Assembly (NCBI RefSeq): GCF_014651875.1 | Contig: NZ_BMXS01000002.1 | Location: forward strand, 1 to 64,000 | Origin: Litchfieldella qijiaojingensis | GTDB lineage: Bacteria; Pseudomonadota; Gammaproteobacteria; Pseudomonadales; Halomonadaceae | Length of the DNA: 64,000 nucleotides | Reading direction: 5' to 3' | Shown: positions 44,701 through 51,751 of the stretch, one piece after another | How positions within the stretch are numbered: position 1 is the stretch's first letter | How the letters are laid out: each line of letters begins with the position of its first letter | Position numbers and translations under genes: made by a program | Notes under the pieces: generated by a model | Database searches by the model: none | Seen by the model: only the letters and a program-made list of their open reading frames with translations | What the model was told of the DNA's origin: nothing

Positions 44701-45283
44701 CGGCGCTGGGGCGCCGGTCGTCCTGATAGCGCCCGTCGGCATCGCGGTGAGCGGCCAGGTCGATATCGCGGAACTCGAGTTGGCCGGTGTTGGGGTTGGC
44801 GCGGACTTCGATCTCGCGCCACAGCCGGTCGCGGTAGAACAGATAGAGATAACCGGGGCGCACTGGCAGCGCATGGGTTCGGGAACTGGCGTCCCAGGCC
44901 GAGCGCGGCTGCATCGACTTCCATAGCGCCATGGGCATGACGGGCTGGATGATGTAGTGCTGGTAGCGTCGCTGGCGCGGGGTCTCCCAGAGCCCCTCGA
45001 ACAGCGGCAAGCGGATCGGCGCGCCACGTTCGGTGGCAATCTCCAGTTGGATGTCGGCGGGCCGCATGCCTTTCCAGCGCCATTTGTGCAGTACGCTGCG
45101 CGGCTCGGTGATGATCTCCAGCGGTTCCTTGGACGGCTGGTCGAGATCGGTATCGCGATAGCCGTCACGCAGCACGAACTCATGCCCTGCCGGGTGATCC
45201 TTGCCCAGTACCTGCACGATCAGCATCTTGGGCTCGCAGGCCGGTCCTTCGCTCAGCGGTCCATGGCGTACTTCGTGACTCAT
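41723..45283 (-). CDS. VasX-like membrane-acting T6SS effector
   Basis: An 1186-residue protein. The N-terminal part (about 1-180) resembles the VasX N-terminal region (MLIVQVLGKDHPAGHEFVL, LPVRPGYLYLFYRDRLWREIEV). A long helical middle follows. A hydrophobic cluster at about 840-919 (VIALSTLGAAAGGVITAML, AGIALGVAAVSGLVV, MVGMGPVGWIAIGVTLA) could span the membrane three or four times, as expected of a pore former. The C-terminal ~265 residues include YRSLPNTRIVVESNL and a WTVRVQWRRERR strand. It overlaps the DUF4123 gene by 4 bp (ATGA), giving chaperone then effector then immunity. The exact toxic activity is inferred. Confidence 0.78.
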   Translation of the reverse strand: MSHEVRHGPLSEGPACEPKMLIVQVLGKDHPAGHEFVLRDGYRDTDLDQPSKEPLEIITEPRSVLHKWRWKGMRPADIQLEIATERGAPIRLPLFEGLWETPRQRRYQHYIIQPVMPMALWKSMQPRSAWDASSRTHALPVRPGYLYLFYRDRLWREIEVRANPNTGQLEFRDIDLAAHRDADGRYQDDRRPSAGVPLHEVWVPRPGSDRAINHVVGHNPCMAYSEVQWSAARLNYLQDDARARQARCQRLNLLSGNDFASSGYLYTPPDDEPQRLREWGAELQVANPAAMTRDLAGQHLAQLHAQANREIERFEADGASASAAADAGLQAFTDEGDESLLYRQAMVRAQVLDEGLAAQEQTGHDNDLWQGLDAAQDCLADARTREIPAVLLDDPLFDLRHALSGCQASERYLLGIPRRAARNPRFECATLVNRTLLTSHDSAGEANPLHRFVDDDNLDLDDSGDLAFVLCQAQREVAHDQHAAYQDRLADLLAALGKSGTQIDQLATERQDRPTPAQRLLVRCLGDGSGHPLHAMLFPSDEATPLAAPLTLPEEGESNPGDGRLRLKSMARQAELELPTDADDLQLIDTPQLAMLVGPEGLPVVPELKRWAGAVDTVLGKLGQQATLMLNGVVDQATALTLFPPVVRLSRAALPDLLVGVHAVPPAEAHGKVILGVLDETDGLTEADRRHFHDRLATFRRHLDSSVTEASGRTLNSASAQALTSARGDQAVTVLAVDPDSLAAEVARKARARYSLSRSAEAIRLPYIIAVIEIFNLRMELVSTQNRSQARAGAAIFSAYIDITVASAKALEFFGERHNQLVQLRAKVISRKVPWGSLLARLAPKAAQWLPSVIALSTLGAAAGGVITAMLCGWDAMTSLRNGNLGAGIALGVAAVSGLVVTAASVMVGMGPVGWIAIGVTLAAAAWLADSELEEWLRMGPFGPQAYRDRAPWLQNPDEAYDRLVSLLAGIRIRIDSIAPTTAEAVAASSLPAIGLLPESTTRPMTTLERLAGDHKARDEARSYEHYRSLPNTRIVVESNLAGLAAGWEPVVWLYPQRAIDRPAGHMPGNQVVWQRGDFVPSARPIEPRFTRATAHGMEYYVMTLDAEIENGLRGRPKRRIRYGWTVRVQWRRERRAPRLPGILPAPAPLVDPASIDPDDRRRPDPERREQAYWASEASHPDDSHD

Positions 45284-46128
45284 CCCTTGTTCCCCTCATG
45301 TATTCCCAGCAGCGTCAGCCGCCCTCCGACGGGCGTATCGAAGATGTCCTCGGGCCATGTGGCACGCGGTGCGTCGAAACGCCACGCCAGATAGTCGGCC
45401 CATTGCTCGTGCGGCAGCGCCAGACGTTCGGCCTCGTCGCAGGCGATGACGAAGCGCTGGATATTGTCCCGAGCGTCCTCGCGCAACCCATGCCGCTCGG
45501 CCAGGCGTTGCCACAGCGGGAAGCGAATCATGTAATTTTCCATGTCGGCTTCCTGGGCCGGCTCCAGGGCCATTTCCTCGGAGTCGAGGGTCGTCGGATG
45601 GGGTTGGTGGTCCGTCTCCATGGCCACGAAGGCCTGCCACTGGGCTCCCGACTCGGCGCGCTTCTCGAAGGTGCCGCCATGCCAGATCACACTCTGTAAC
45701 GGCCCCAGCCAGCGGTTGTCCCGGCTGGCCCGGGAAAACAGGTAGGCGGCGATCCAGGGGTCGTAGAAGCGCAGCAGCCCCCGGCGGTTGCCATAGAAGC
45801 GTGTTTCCAGGCGGGTACGCAGATGGGCCGCCACCTCTGCTCCAGAGGCATGACCGGCGACGATCACTCCACGCAGCGGTGTTTCGCCGCACCCTTCGAC
45901 GAAGGTTCGCCAGAGCGGTGATTGAACGTCACCGGGTCGGACCAGCAGCGGACTCTGCTCGAGACAGTCGGCATAAGCGGTGCGTGCGTACAACGGCTCG
46001 CAATCGGGGGCCTCTTCGAGTTCGTAGAGTCGTTTCAACGTATCCGGCAGCCGGTCCAGTACCAGCCAGCGTGGCATCTCATGAGGCAACAGGGTCTCGA
46101 GGTCGCGATCTTCCGTGAAGCGAGGCAC
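45280..46128 (-). CDS. DUF4123 T6SS effector adaptor
   Basis: The GTG at 46128 starts 4 bp after the vgrG stop and sits behind GGGGAGGG; a longer frame to 46350 overlaps vgrG and is not supported. The 282-residue product has the DUF4123 pattern RWLVLDRLPDTLKRLYELEE, APDCEPLYARTAYADCLEQ (usual L-x-GT-x-Y region), PLWRTFVEG and FYDPWIAAYLFS. DUF4123 proteins load their cognate effector onto VgrG. It lies between vgrG and the VasX-like effector, with an ATGA overlap to the latter, exactly as expected. Confidence 0.82.
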   Translation of the reverse strand: MPRFTEDRDLETLLPHEMPRWLVLDRLPDTLKRLYELEEAPDCEPLYARTAYADCLEQSPLLVRPGDVQSPLWRTFVEGCGETPLRGVIVAGHASGAEVAAHLRTRLETRFYGNRRGLLRFYDPWIAAYLFSRASRDNRWLGPLQSVIWHGGTFEKRAESGAQWQAFVAMETDHQPHPTTLDSEEMALEPAQEADMENYMIRFPLWQRLAERHGLREDARDNIQRFVIACDEAERLALPHEQWADYLAWRFDAPRATWPEDIFDTPVGGRLTLLGIHEGNKG

Positions 46129-46132
46129 GCCG

Positions 46133-48201
46133 TCAGCCCTCCCCACAGGGGCAGCTTGCGCCCAGTGGACAGGGGCTGCCATCGGCGGGTAACTGGCAGA
46201 CCTCGATGAACGCCGGACGAATCTCGGCGGCCCGTTCCAGACGGGCACCTCCCACCCTGGACGGCGGTGGCGCCACTTCCTCCACCTGCCCCGGCAGGCG
46301 CGCCATCTGCACGGATTGCCCCGTGCCGCTGCCCGGGCTGCCGCCGGCATTGATCCGGGTCACGGGCCCGGCGATGGTCACGCCGCTGGGGTCGAGCTTG
46401 ATGAAGCTGCCGCCGGCCTGGATCGTGAGCTCGGCGCCGGCGTCGAGCACCACCTTGTTGCCGGCCTTGGCGTGGATTTCCTCGCCGGCCTCGACCAGCA
46501 GCGCCCGGCCGTAGTGGCGGTGGGCCGTGCCGCCGATCCTGGCGTGGTCGTCGCCGTCGACCCGCGTGCGGCGCTGGCCGTGCACACTGAGGTGGGCGTC
46601 GCGCTCGATCTGCTCGATACGGTCGCGGTGGATCTTGAGCGCGCTGTCGCGGCGGATCTCCTCGCGGCGGTCGTTGAGGGTCAGCAGGTTGAGGTCCTTC
46701 TGGGCGCGGATGTAGATCTCCTCGCCGTCGCGCTTGTCTTCCAGGGAAATCTCGCTGTAGCCGCGGCTCTGGTGCGATTGTGAGCGGATCACGGTACGCG
46801 TCTTGTGCTCGGGCAGTGCGTAGGGCGGCGGGTGCGCGGCGTGACGGACGCGCCCGGTGATCAGCGGCTGGTCGGGGTCAGCGTCGAGGAAGCTTACGGT
46901 CACCTCGTGGCCGATGCGCGGGATCGCCATCATGCCGTAGCCGGGGCCGGCCCAGCCCTGGCTGACGCGCAGCCCTGGCTGACGCGCAGCCAGGCGCTGG
47001 CGGTGCCGTCGCGGTTCCAGGGGAACAAGACGCGCACGCGGCCGTATTCGTCGGTGTGGATCTCCTCGCCCTCGGGGCCGACCACGATGGCGGTCTGCGG
47101 GCCGTCGACGCGCGGCCGCTCCGGCGGGGCGGGCCGCCAGGCGCGGTCGCCGGGCATCAGCACCAGCGTGTTTTCCAGGTGCGTCACGCCCTCGGCGCCC
47201 ACCGCGTCCTCCTCGACGGCCTGGGGCTGGGTGCCGGTGTGTTCGACCTCGACCACCTGCCAGTCGCGGTTGGTCTCGGCGACGTCATGCTCGGTGAGGC
47301 GGAAGCGCGTGCCGGGCGCCAATACGATCAGGTCGCTCTCGGCGTGGGCGAGGCAGGCCTCGCGGCGCAGCGCTTCGAGGCGCACGCGGGTGAACGGCTT
47401 GCCCGAGGCGTCGCGCTTGTAGCGGCCCGGGTAGTCATAGTGCACCAGGGTCGGGTCCACGTTGGGGTCGTCGGCCCAGGCCTGGTGCTGCTGGGCGTAG
47501 GCGGGGGTCTTGAAGCTGTAGTCCTTGAGCACCACCGACGAGGTCGCTACCGACGAGACCTGGCGCAGCGAATGGAGGTAGCACCGCTCGGGGCGCACGC
47601 CGCCGGCGCGGGCGTGGTAGGTCTGCTCCGGCAGGCGGCGTAGCATCTGCACGTCGTCGGCGAACACCAGTTGGCGGCCGTCGTCGTCGAAGGAGAAGAA
47701 GATACCTTCCTCGGCGAGCAGGCGCTGGAGAAAGGCCAGGTCGTTCTCTCGGTACTGAACAAGAAATTCTCGCGGCTCGGGCTTGCGCTTGATGGCGAAG
47801 ACCAGATCGCGCAGGCCGTGCTCCTCGCACAGGGTCTGGACCACGCCGAGCGGCGCGGCCTGCTCGAAGATGCGCGAGTTGTGGCGCAGGCCCAGGCGCC
47901 ACAGCGCCGGGCGGATGACGATATCGTAGTGGGTGCGGCGATAGCCGCTGTCGCCGCGCGCGAAGTGACTCACGGTCCCGCTGACGCGGCGCTCGACCTC
48001 ACCGTCGCGCCACACGGTGAGGGTGGCGTTGCGGTCGAGCCAGTCGTCGGCGATGAGGGTGTCGTCGCGGCTGGCGAAGTGGACCTCGAGGGTGAACGGC
48101 TGCGACAGCGCCTCGCTGAGGGTGAACTGGGTGACCGCCAGGTCGAGGGCGTCGCGCCCGGCGAGCGCGAGCGTGAACTGCAGACCGGTCTGGTTGGCCA
48201 T
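46133..48201 (-). pseudogene. vgrG: VgrG (T6SS spike), split by a 17-bp duplication
   Basis: The start at 48201 (MANQTGLQFTLAL) has GGAGG eight bases before; the ORF from 48240 is longer but unsupported. The first part runs to 46930 with the gp27-like half and most of the gp5-OB domain ([20 protein letters not shown]), then ends abruptly. The second frame starts at [15 protein letters not shown] and runs through the OB domain, the gp5 needle repeat region and a C-terminal DUF2345-like extension ending [12 protein letters not shown]. Removing one copy of the 17-bp repeat (46956-46989) joins them as [25 protein letters not shown], about 683 residues. As it stands, the spike is not made in one piece. 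Confidence 0.92.
46953..46991. repeat. 17-bp tandem duplication inside vgrG
   Basis: CCCTGGCTGACGCGCAG occurs twice head-to-tail (46956-46972 and 46973-46989), with up to 5 further matching bases at the edges. The length is one less than a multiple of three, so it shifts the frame by one. Removing a copy restores VgrG. Confidence 0.95.
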
Positions 48202-48337
48202 GAGGTACGCCTCCCTGCGTGATGGCAGCGCTGAATCCATGCCTTCGCGCCAGGCGCCTCACGCTTGGTGCGCGGCAATGGCTTCAGGACTTCCGTTATA
48301 GGATAAGCTTATTTAGTGTTTTCTTTAAAAAACGGAG

Positions 48338-48427
48338 ATCATAATGGCGGGGGCACGGGATGTCTGTAGGACATCTCTGACAATCGTGTAAGACATTTCC
48401 TACAAATGGCCGTAGCTTTCGCTTACA
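48338..48427 (-). promoter_or_regulatory. vgrG upstream region with tandem NarL/FixJ-type (GacA-like) boxes
   Basis: Box 1 TGTAGGACATCTCTGACA (48365-48382) and box 2 TGTAAGACATTTCCTACA (48387-48404) are spaced 22 bp apart, two helical turns. A partial third, ending CTTACA, lies at 48410-48427. All follow TGTAAG-N6-CTTACA, the Pseudomonas GacA site pattern; box 2 has one mismatch. A TATGAT -10 candidate lies at 48338-48343 on the minus strand. The whole gap from 48202 to 48575 has no gene but the structures listed here. Confidence 0.55.
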
Positions 48428-48468
48428 TCGACTCTACTACCGCTATCGCCGTACGAGCCGGCGCATCA

Positions 48469-48496
48469 TAAAAATGCTGGCCCGAAGGCCGGCTAG
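48469..48496 (-). terminator. Rho-independent terminator of the ccoM-like gene
   Basis: On the minus strand GCCGGCCTTCGGGCCAGC folds as a GC-rich stem with a TTC loop, followed by ATTTTTATG. A second GC hairpin (GGGGGC...GCCCCC, about 48498-48514) lies just before it. It ends transcription of the small gene at 48576-48698 and separates it from vgrG control elements. Confidence 0.75.
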
Positions 48497-48575
48497 CGGG
48501 GGCGGAGCCCCCTCCCCTGACGACTCGGTAGGGCGGGACGGTTCAACCATCACCGTCGATGCCCGGGAGACTGGA

Positions 48576-48698
48576 TCAGTGCCGATGCTTTCCCTTGCGC
48601 TTGTGGTCGCGCACGATGAAGGCAACCCAGCCGCCCATGAAAGCGATCATCATACCGACGGTCACCAGTCCGAAAATTACCGCGTCACCCCAGTACAT
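48576..48698 (-). CDS. ccoM: CcoM-like small membrane subunit of cbb3 cytochrome oxidase
   Basis: The minus strand encodes 40 residues: MYWGDAVIFGLVTVGMM, then IAFMGGWVAFIVRDHKR, then a KGKHRH tail. It is a single TM helix with a short periplasmic start and a basic C-terminus. The size, the VTVGxMxAF helix and the following charged D-H-K-R end fit CcoM, a single-helix subunit that stabilises cbb3 oxidases. A GGGAGA site precedes the ATG. Two FNR/Anr-like boxes upstream support low-oxygen control. The ccoNOQP genes are not in the window. Assignment is by pattern; other small single-TM proteins are possible. Confidence 0.65.
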   Translation of the reverse strand: MYWGDAVIFGLVTVGMMIAFMGGWVAFIVRDHKRKGKHRH

Positions 48699-48759
48699 AG
48701 CGTTGTTCTCCCGTCGTGATGTGATGGCTTCACTCTAGCCGCCACCTGCCGGGAAAATC

Positions 48760-48773
48760 ATGACCTGGGTCAA
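48760..48773 (-). promoter_or_regulatory. FNR/Anr-like box, promoter-proximal to ccoM
   Basis: Minus strand TTGACCCAGGTCAT, a TTGA(T/C)-N4-(A/G)TCAA-type palindrome with one mismatch. It is followed after about 22 bp by TAGAGT, which suits a -10 of a class II FNR promoter (box near -41.5). The start codon is 62 bp downstream. Confidence 0.5.
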
Positions 48774-48810
48774 ATTTGTACGCGGCAACCCGGGACGAGC
48801 GCCCCGTGGT

Positions 48811-48824
48811 TTGATCTACATCAG
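48811..48824 (-). promoter_or_regulatory. FNR/Anr-like box, distal
   Basis: TTGATCTACATCAG differs from TTGAT-N4-ATCAA at one position. It lies 113 bp upstream of the ccoM-like start. The 51-bp distance to the proximal box (about five helical turns) is compatible with cooperative binding, or one box may repress. Confidence 0.5.
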
Positions 48825-48858
48825 TTTTTTACCGTTTCCGGAGAGGGAGGGAGCCTCA

Positions 48859-49016
48859 GAGGGTGTTTACAAACGTGACGAGCGACGGCCAGGCAAGGCG
48901 AAATCAGCCGAAAAAGCGGAGTTTACGAGTTTGTAAATGAGCATTTTGATCGGACTCGCGCACGAGGCTGATTTCAACGCAGCATGGCCGAGCGCAGTAG
49001 TTTGTAGACTCCCTCT
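48859..49016. repeat. Long-palindrome element, copy A2
   Basis: The ends are GAGGGTGTTTACAAAC and GTTTGTAGACTCCCTC. The arms ATCAGCC/GGCTGAT and the apical GGAG-TTTAC-loop-GTAAA-TGAG hairpin match A1 and A3. The right end touches the slyD stop codon (49016-49018), so it may serve as that gene's transcription end. Confidence 0.88.
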
Positions 49017-49522
49017 CAAGGCATCTTGCGATCTTCCACCTGTGTATGATCGACTTCGGGGGGCAATGGATGGCCCTTGGCCAGTTCGGCGCGCGTCGCC
49101 AGGCGGACGCTCAGCACCTCGAGACGATAGCTCAGAGTTTCGCCAGCCAGGGGATGATTGGTATCCACCGTGACCTGGGTGTCGCCGACCTCGAGAACGG
49201 TGACAATCTCCGGGCCATCGTCGCCCTGGGTCTGGAAGCGCATGCCGGGCGCTAGATCGTCGGCCGGGAAAGCGGTACGAGCAACCCGTTGCACCAAGGC
49301 TTCATCACGCACGCCGTAGGCCTCGGCGGGCTTCAAGGTCACGCTGAGAGTCGCCCCCTCAGGCTGCCCTTCCAAGGCACGCTCCAGGCCGGCAACGATG
49401 TTGTGGTGGCCATGCAGGTATTCCAGCGGGGTATCGCGGGCACGCGAATCGTCGAGTACCGTACCGCTGGCATCGCGCAGCGTGTAATGCAGGGTGACGA
49501 CCTGCTGAGGCGCTATCCTCAT
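49016..49522 (-). CDS. slyD: FKBP-type peptidyl-prolyl isomerase (SlyD type)
   Basis: A 168-residue protein with an FKBP fold split by an IF (insert-in-flap) domain: VTLHYTLRDASGTVLDDS, PLEYLHGHHNIVAGLERALEG, then LSVTLKPAEAYGVRDE with the IF segment at about 70-120, closing with VTVDTNHPLAGETLSYRLEVLSV. The His-rich nickel-binding tail of E. coli SlyD is absent; the C-terminus is KGHPLPPEVDHTQVE with only scattered His. It acts as a cytosolic prolyl isomerase and chaperone. Palindrome A2 abuts its stop. Confidence 0.9.
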   Translation of the reverse strand: MRIAPQQVVTLHYTLRDASGTVLDDSRARDTPLEYLHGHHNIVAGLERALEGQPEGATLSVTLKPAEAYGVRDEALVQRVARTAFPADDLAPGMRFQTQGDDGPEIVTVLEVGDTQVTVDTNHPLAGETLSYRLEVLSVRLATRAELAKGHPLPPEVDHTQVEDRKMP

Positions 49523-49559
49523 GCGGGAATCTCCTGTGCTTGCAGCTTGAATAATCGGC

Positions 49560-50102
49560 TCAGGTGCGCCGGCGCAGTTGGGCGATCGGCATCACCAGGC
49601 GCTGCTGTTTGTGCAGCATGTTGAGCAACACGATGGCGCGCTCCTCGCCCTTCTGCGACTCGAACACCGCCTGCAGGTCGCGGAAGGGGCCTTCGGTGAT
49701 TTCCACCGTATCTCCGGCCCGGAAGTAGACATGGGAAGTTTCGCGTATCTCGGCCGAGGGATGCTGGCGAAGCGTTTCGACCAGGCCGTCATCCACGGCC
49801 ACTGGCTCGTCACCGAAGGTAACCAGTTTCAGGACACCACGGGTGGAGCGGATCGGTCGCCAGTTACTGGCCAGGCGATCCAGGCGAATGAACAGATAGT
49901 AGGGAAACAGGGGCTCGGGCACCCAGATCAGTCGTTGGCGACGCTTGCGCTGGACCTCGAGGACCGGGTGCAGGATCTCGTACCCCTGATTGTCGAGGTT
50001 CTCGGCGGCACGAAACGATTCACCACCCTTGCACTGAATGACATACCAGCGGGGAATGGCATCCTCGTCCTGTCCCTGGGAATCATCGATACGTTCGCTC
50101 AT
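49560..50102 (-). CDS. rfaH: RfaH-type NusG paralogue
   Basis: The ATG at 50102, behind AGGAGAG, starts MSERIDDSQG; the longer frame is not conserved. The 180-residue product has an NGN domain (WYVIQCKGGESFRAAENLDNQGYEILHPVLEVQRKRR, then FPYYLFIRLD) and a KOW-like C-terminus (FRAGDTVEITEGPFRDLQAVFESQKGEERAIVLLNML). The N-terminal extra acidic stretch is unusual. RfaH binds RNA polymerase at ops sites and increases expression of long envelope operons. No ops-like element (GGCGGTAGCGT) is evident in the window. Confidence 0.9.
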   Translation of the reverse strand: MSERIDDSQGQDEDAIPRWYVIQCKGGESFRAAENLDNQGYEILHPVLEVQRKRRQRLIWVPEPLFPYYLFIRLDRLASNWRPIRSTRGVLKLVTFGDEPVAVDDGLVETLRQHPSAEIRETSHVYFRAGDTVEITEGPFRDLQAVFESQKGEERAIVLLNMLHKQQRLVMPIAQLRRRT

Positions 50103-50355
50103 TTCTCTCCTGATGTTTCTCGCACTCCTGCTGGTGTCCGGTTTGCCGCTCTGCAACAATCTAGTGCCCTGGACCAAATCCAGGACACTAGGTCCCGGTC
50201 ACCGCCGACTGAATGACTGGTGGCCTTTCGCACCGCACCTTCAGCATGGAAGATGTCATGGCCACCAGCGAACCAGTCTACCAGCCTCCCGTAACGCTTG
50301 TCCGGCTAGAACGCTGGTCATGGCCGCACAACAGTATCTCGCAAGGAGCCCCATC

Positions 50356-51723
50356 ATGCCCCCAGTCAGTGTAAGACGCAGTTGGCGAGACGCGCTGGCC
50401 GTCTACCTGCGTGCCCCGGTCATCACCATGCTGTTTCTGGGCTTTTCCGCGGGCCTGCCATTCCTGCTGGTGTTCTCGACCCTGTCAGCCTGGCTGCGCA
50501 GCGATGGGGTGGAAGTCGCGGCAATCGGCTTCTTCTCGTGGATCGGTATCCTGTATTCGATCAAGTTCTTCTGGGCGCCGGTGGTCGACCGCCTGGCCCT
50601 ACCGATCCTGACACGTACCTTCGGCCAACGCCGCGGTTGGATGTTGCTTGCCCAAGCCATGATCGCCACCGGCCTGGCGGCCCTGGCAAGCCTCGAACCC
50701 CAGCAGAACCTGTGGCTGGTCGCGGCCTTCGCCTTACTGGTGGCCTTCGGTTCGGCGACCCAGGACATCGCCATCGATGCCTTTCGTATCGAGTCGGCCC
50801 CCGACGATGTCCAGGCCGCCATGGCCTCGACCTATATCATCGGTTATCGCGGAGGGTTGCTGGCCGCCGGGGCCGGGGCGCTCTACGTCGCATCGCTGGC
50901 ATCCTGGGAAGTCGCCTATCTGACCATGGCGGCGCTGGTAGGCGTCGGCGTGGTGACAGTGCTGGTACGTCCGGAGCCGAAACGGCTGTCGCTCAAGACC
51001 CAACTGATCCATGAGCCCCGGGTTCGTCAGTTCCTGCGTGCCAGTCGAGGCAAGCCTCGCCCGCTGCGTCGTCTGGGGGCCTGGGCGATTGGCGCCATCG
51101 TGTGTCCATTCACCGATTTCTTCACGCGCCACCGGCTCAAGGCATTGTGGCTCTTGGTGTTCATCGGGGTATTCCGGATCAGCGACTTGGCCATGGCATC
51201 GATGGCCAACCCGCTGTATATCGACCTGGGCTTTTCGCTGGCCACCATCGCCAACGTGACCAATGTGTTCGGTATCGCCATGAGCATCGGCGGTGGCATC
51301 CTCGGCGGGCTGCTGGTGGCCCGCTACGGCATCGGGCCGATCCTCGTGCTGGGCGCGGCCGTGGCGACCCTGACCAACCTGTTGTTCGCGGCGCTGGCAC
51401 TCGCCGGCACCAATCTGCCCATGCTGGTCATGGCCATCGTCGGCGACAATCTGGCCAACGGGGTGGCCAGTACGGTCTTCATCGCCTTCTTGTCGAGCCT
51501 GACCTCACGCGCCTATACGGCGACCCAGTATGCACTGTTTTCGTCACTGATGACCCTGCCCGGCAAGTTCCTTAGTGGCTTCGGCGGATTGCTGGTGGCC
51601 GCCGAAGGCTATGCCACCTTCTTCGTGCTGGCCACGGCGCTTGGGCTGCCGGCCATCGTGCTGGCATGGTGGATCAGCCGCGATCGTGAACTGTTACCTC
51701 CACCGGCGGCAAGAGCGACATGA
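50356..51723 (+). CDS. ampG: AmpG-family muropeptide permease (MFS)
   Basis: The ATG at 50356 has AAGGAG upstream; a longer frame is rejected. The 455-residue protein has 12 TM helices and the AmpG signature: ITMLFLGFSAGLPFLLVFSTLSAWLR, GFFSWIGILYSIKFFWAPVVDR, FGSATQDIAIDAFRIE, and a C-terminal LSSLTSRAYTATQYALFSSLMTLPGKF. It imports anhydromuropeptides for recycling. It may work with AmiD of this window. The rfaH gene lies divergent upstream. Confidence 0.9.
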   Translation: MPPVSVRRSWRDALAVYLRAPVITMLFLGFSAGLPFLLVFSTLSAWLRSDGVEVAAIGFFSWIGILYSIKFFWAPVVDRLALPILTRTFGQRRGWMLLAQAMIATGLAALASLEPQQNLWLVAAFALLVAFGSATQDIAIDAFRIESAPDDVQAAMASTYIIGYRGGLLAAGAGALYVASLASWEVAYLTMAALVGVGVVTVLVRPEPKRLSLKTQLIHEPRVRQFLRASRGKPRPLRRLGAWAIGAIVCPFTDFFTRHRLKALWLLVFIGVFRISDLAMASMANPLYIDLGFSLATIANVTNVFGIAMSIGGGILGGLLVARYGIGPILVLGAAVATLTNLLFAALALAGTNLPMLVMAIVGDNLANGVASTVFIAFLSSLTSRAYTATQYALFSSLMTLPGKFLSGFGGLLVAAEGYATFFVLATALGLPAIVLAWWISRDRELLPPPAARAT

Positions 51724-51751
51724 CACCTATCGCTTGCTGGCAGCTCGGTAC

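Noticed and set aside
46129-46350. N-terminal extension of the DUF4123 gene into vgrG
   Set aside because: It would overlap the VgrG C-terminus by over 200 bp and is not conserved-looking. A GTG at 46128 with a strong ribosome site follows the vgrG stop directly.
46930-46960. Programmed ribosomal frameshift as the explanation for split vgrG
   Set aside because: There is no slippery heptamer at the junction, and the exact 17-bp duplication accounts fully for the shift. VgrG genes are not known to need recoding.
48365-48470. An Rsm-type small RNA downstream of the GacA-like boxes
   Set aside because: On the plus strand the terminator-like hairpin follows within about 40 bp of the last box, leaving no room for a promoter and an sRNA. 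On the minus strand the leader has too few GGA motifs and no terminator before vgrG.
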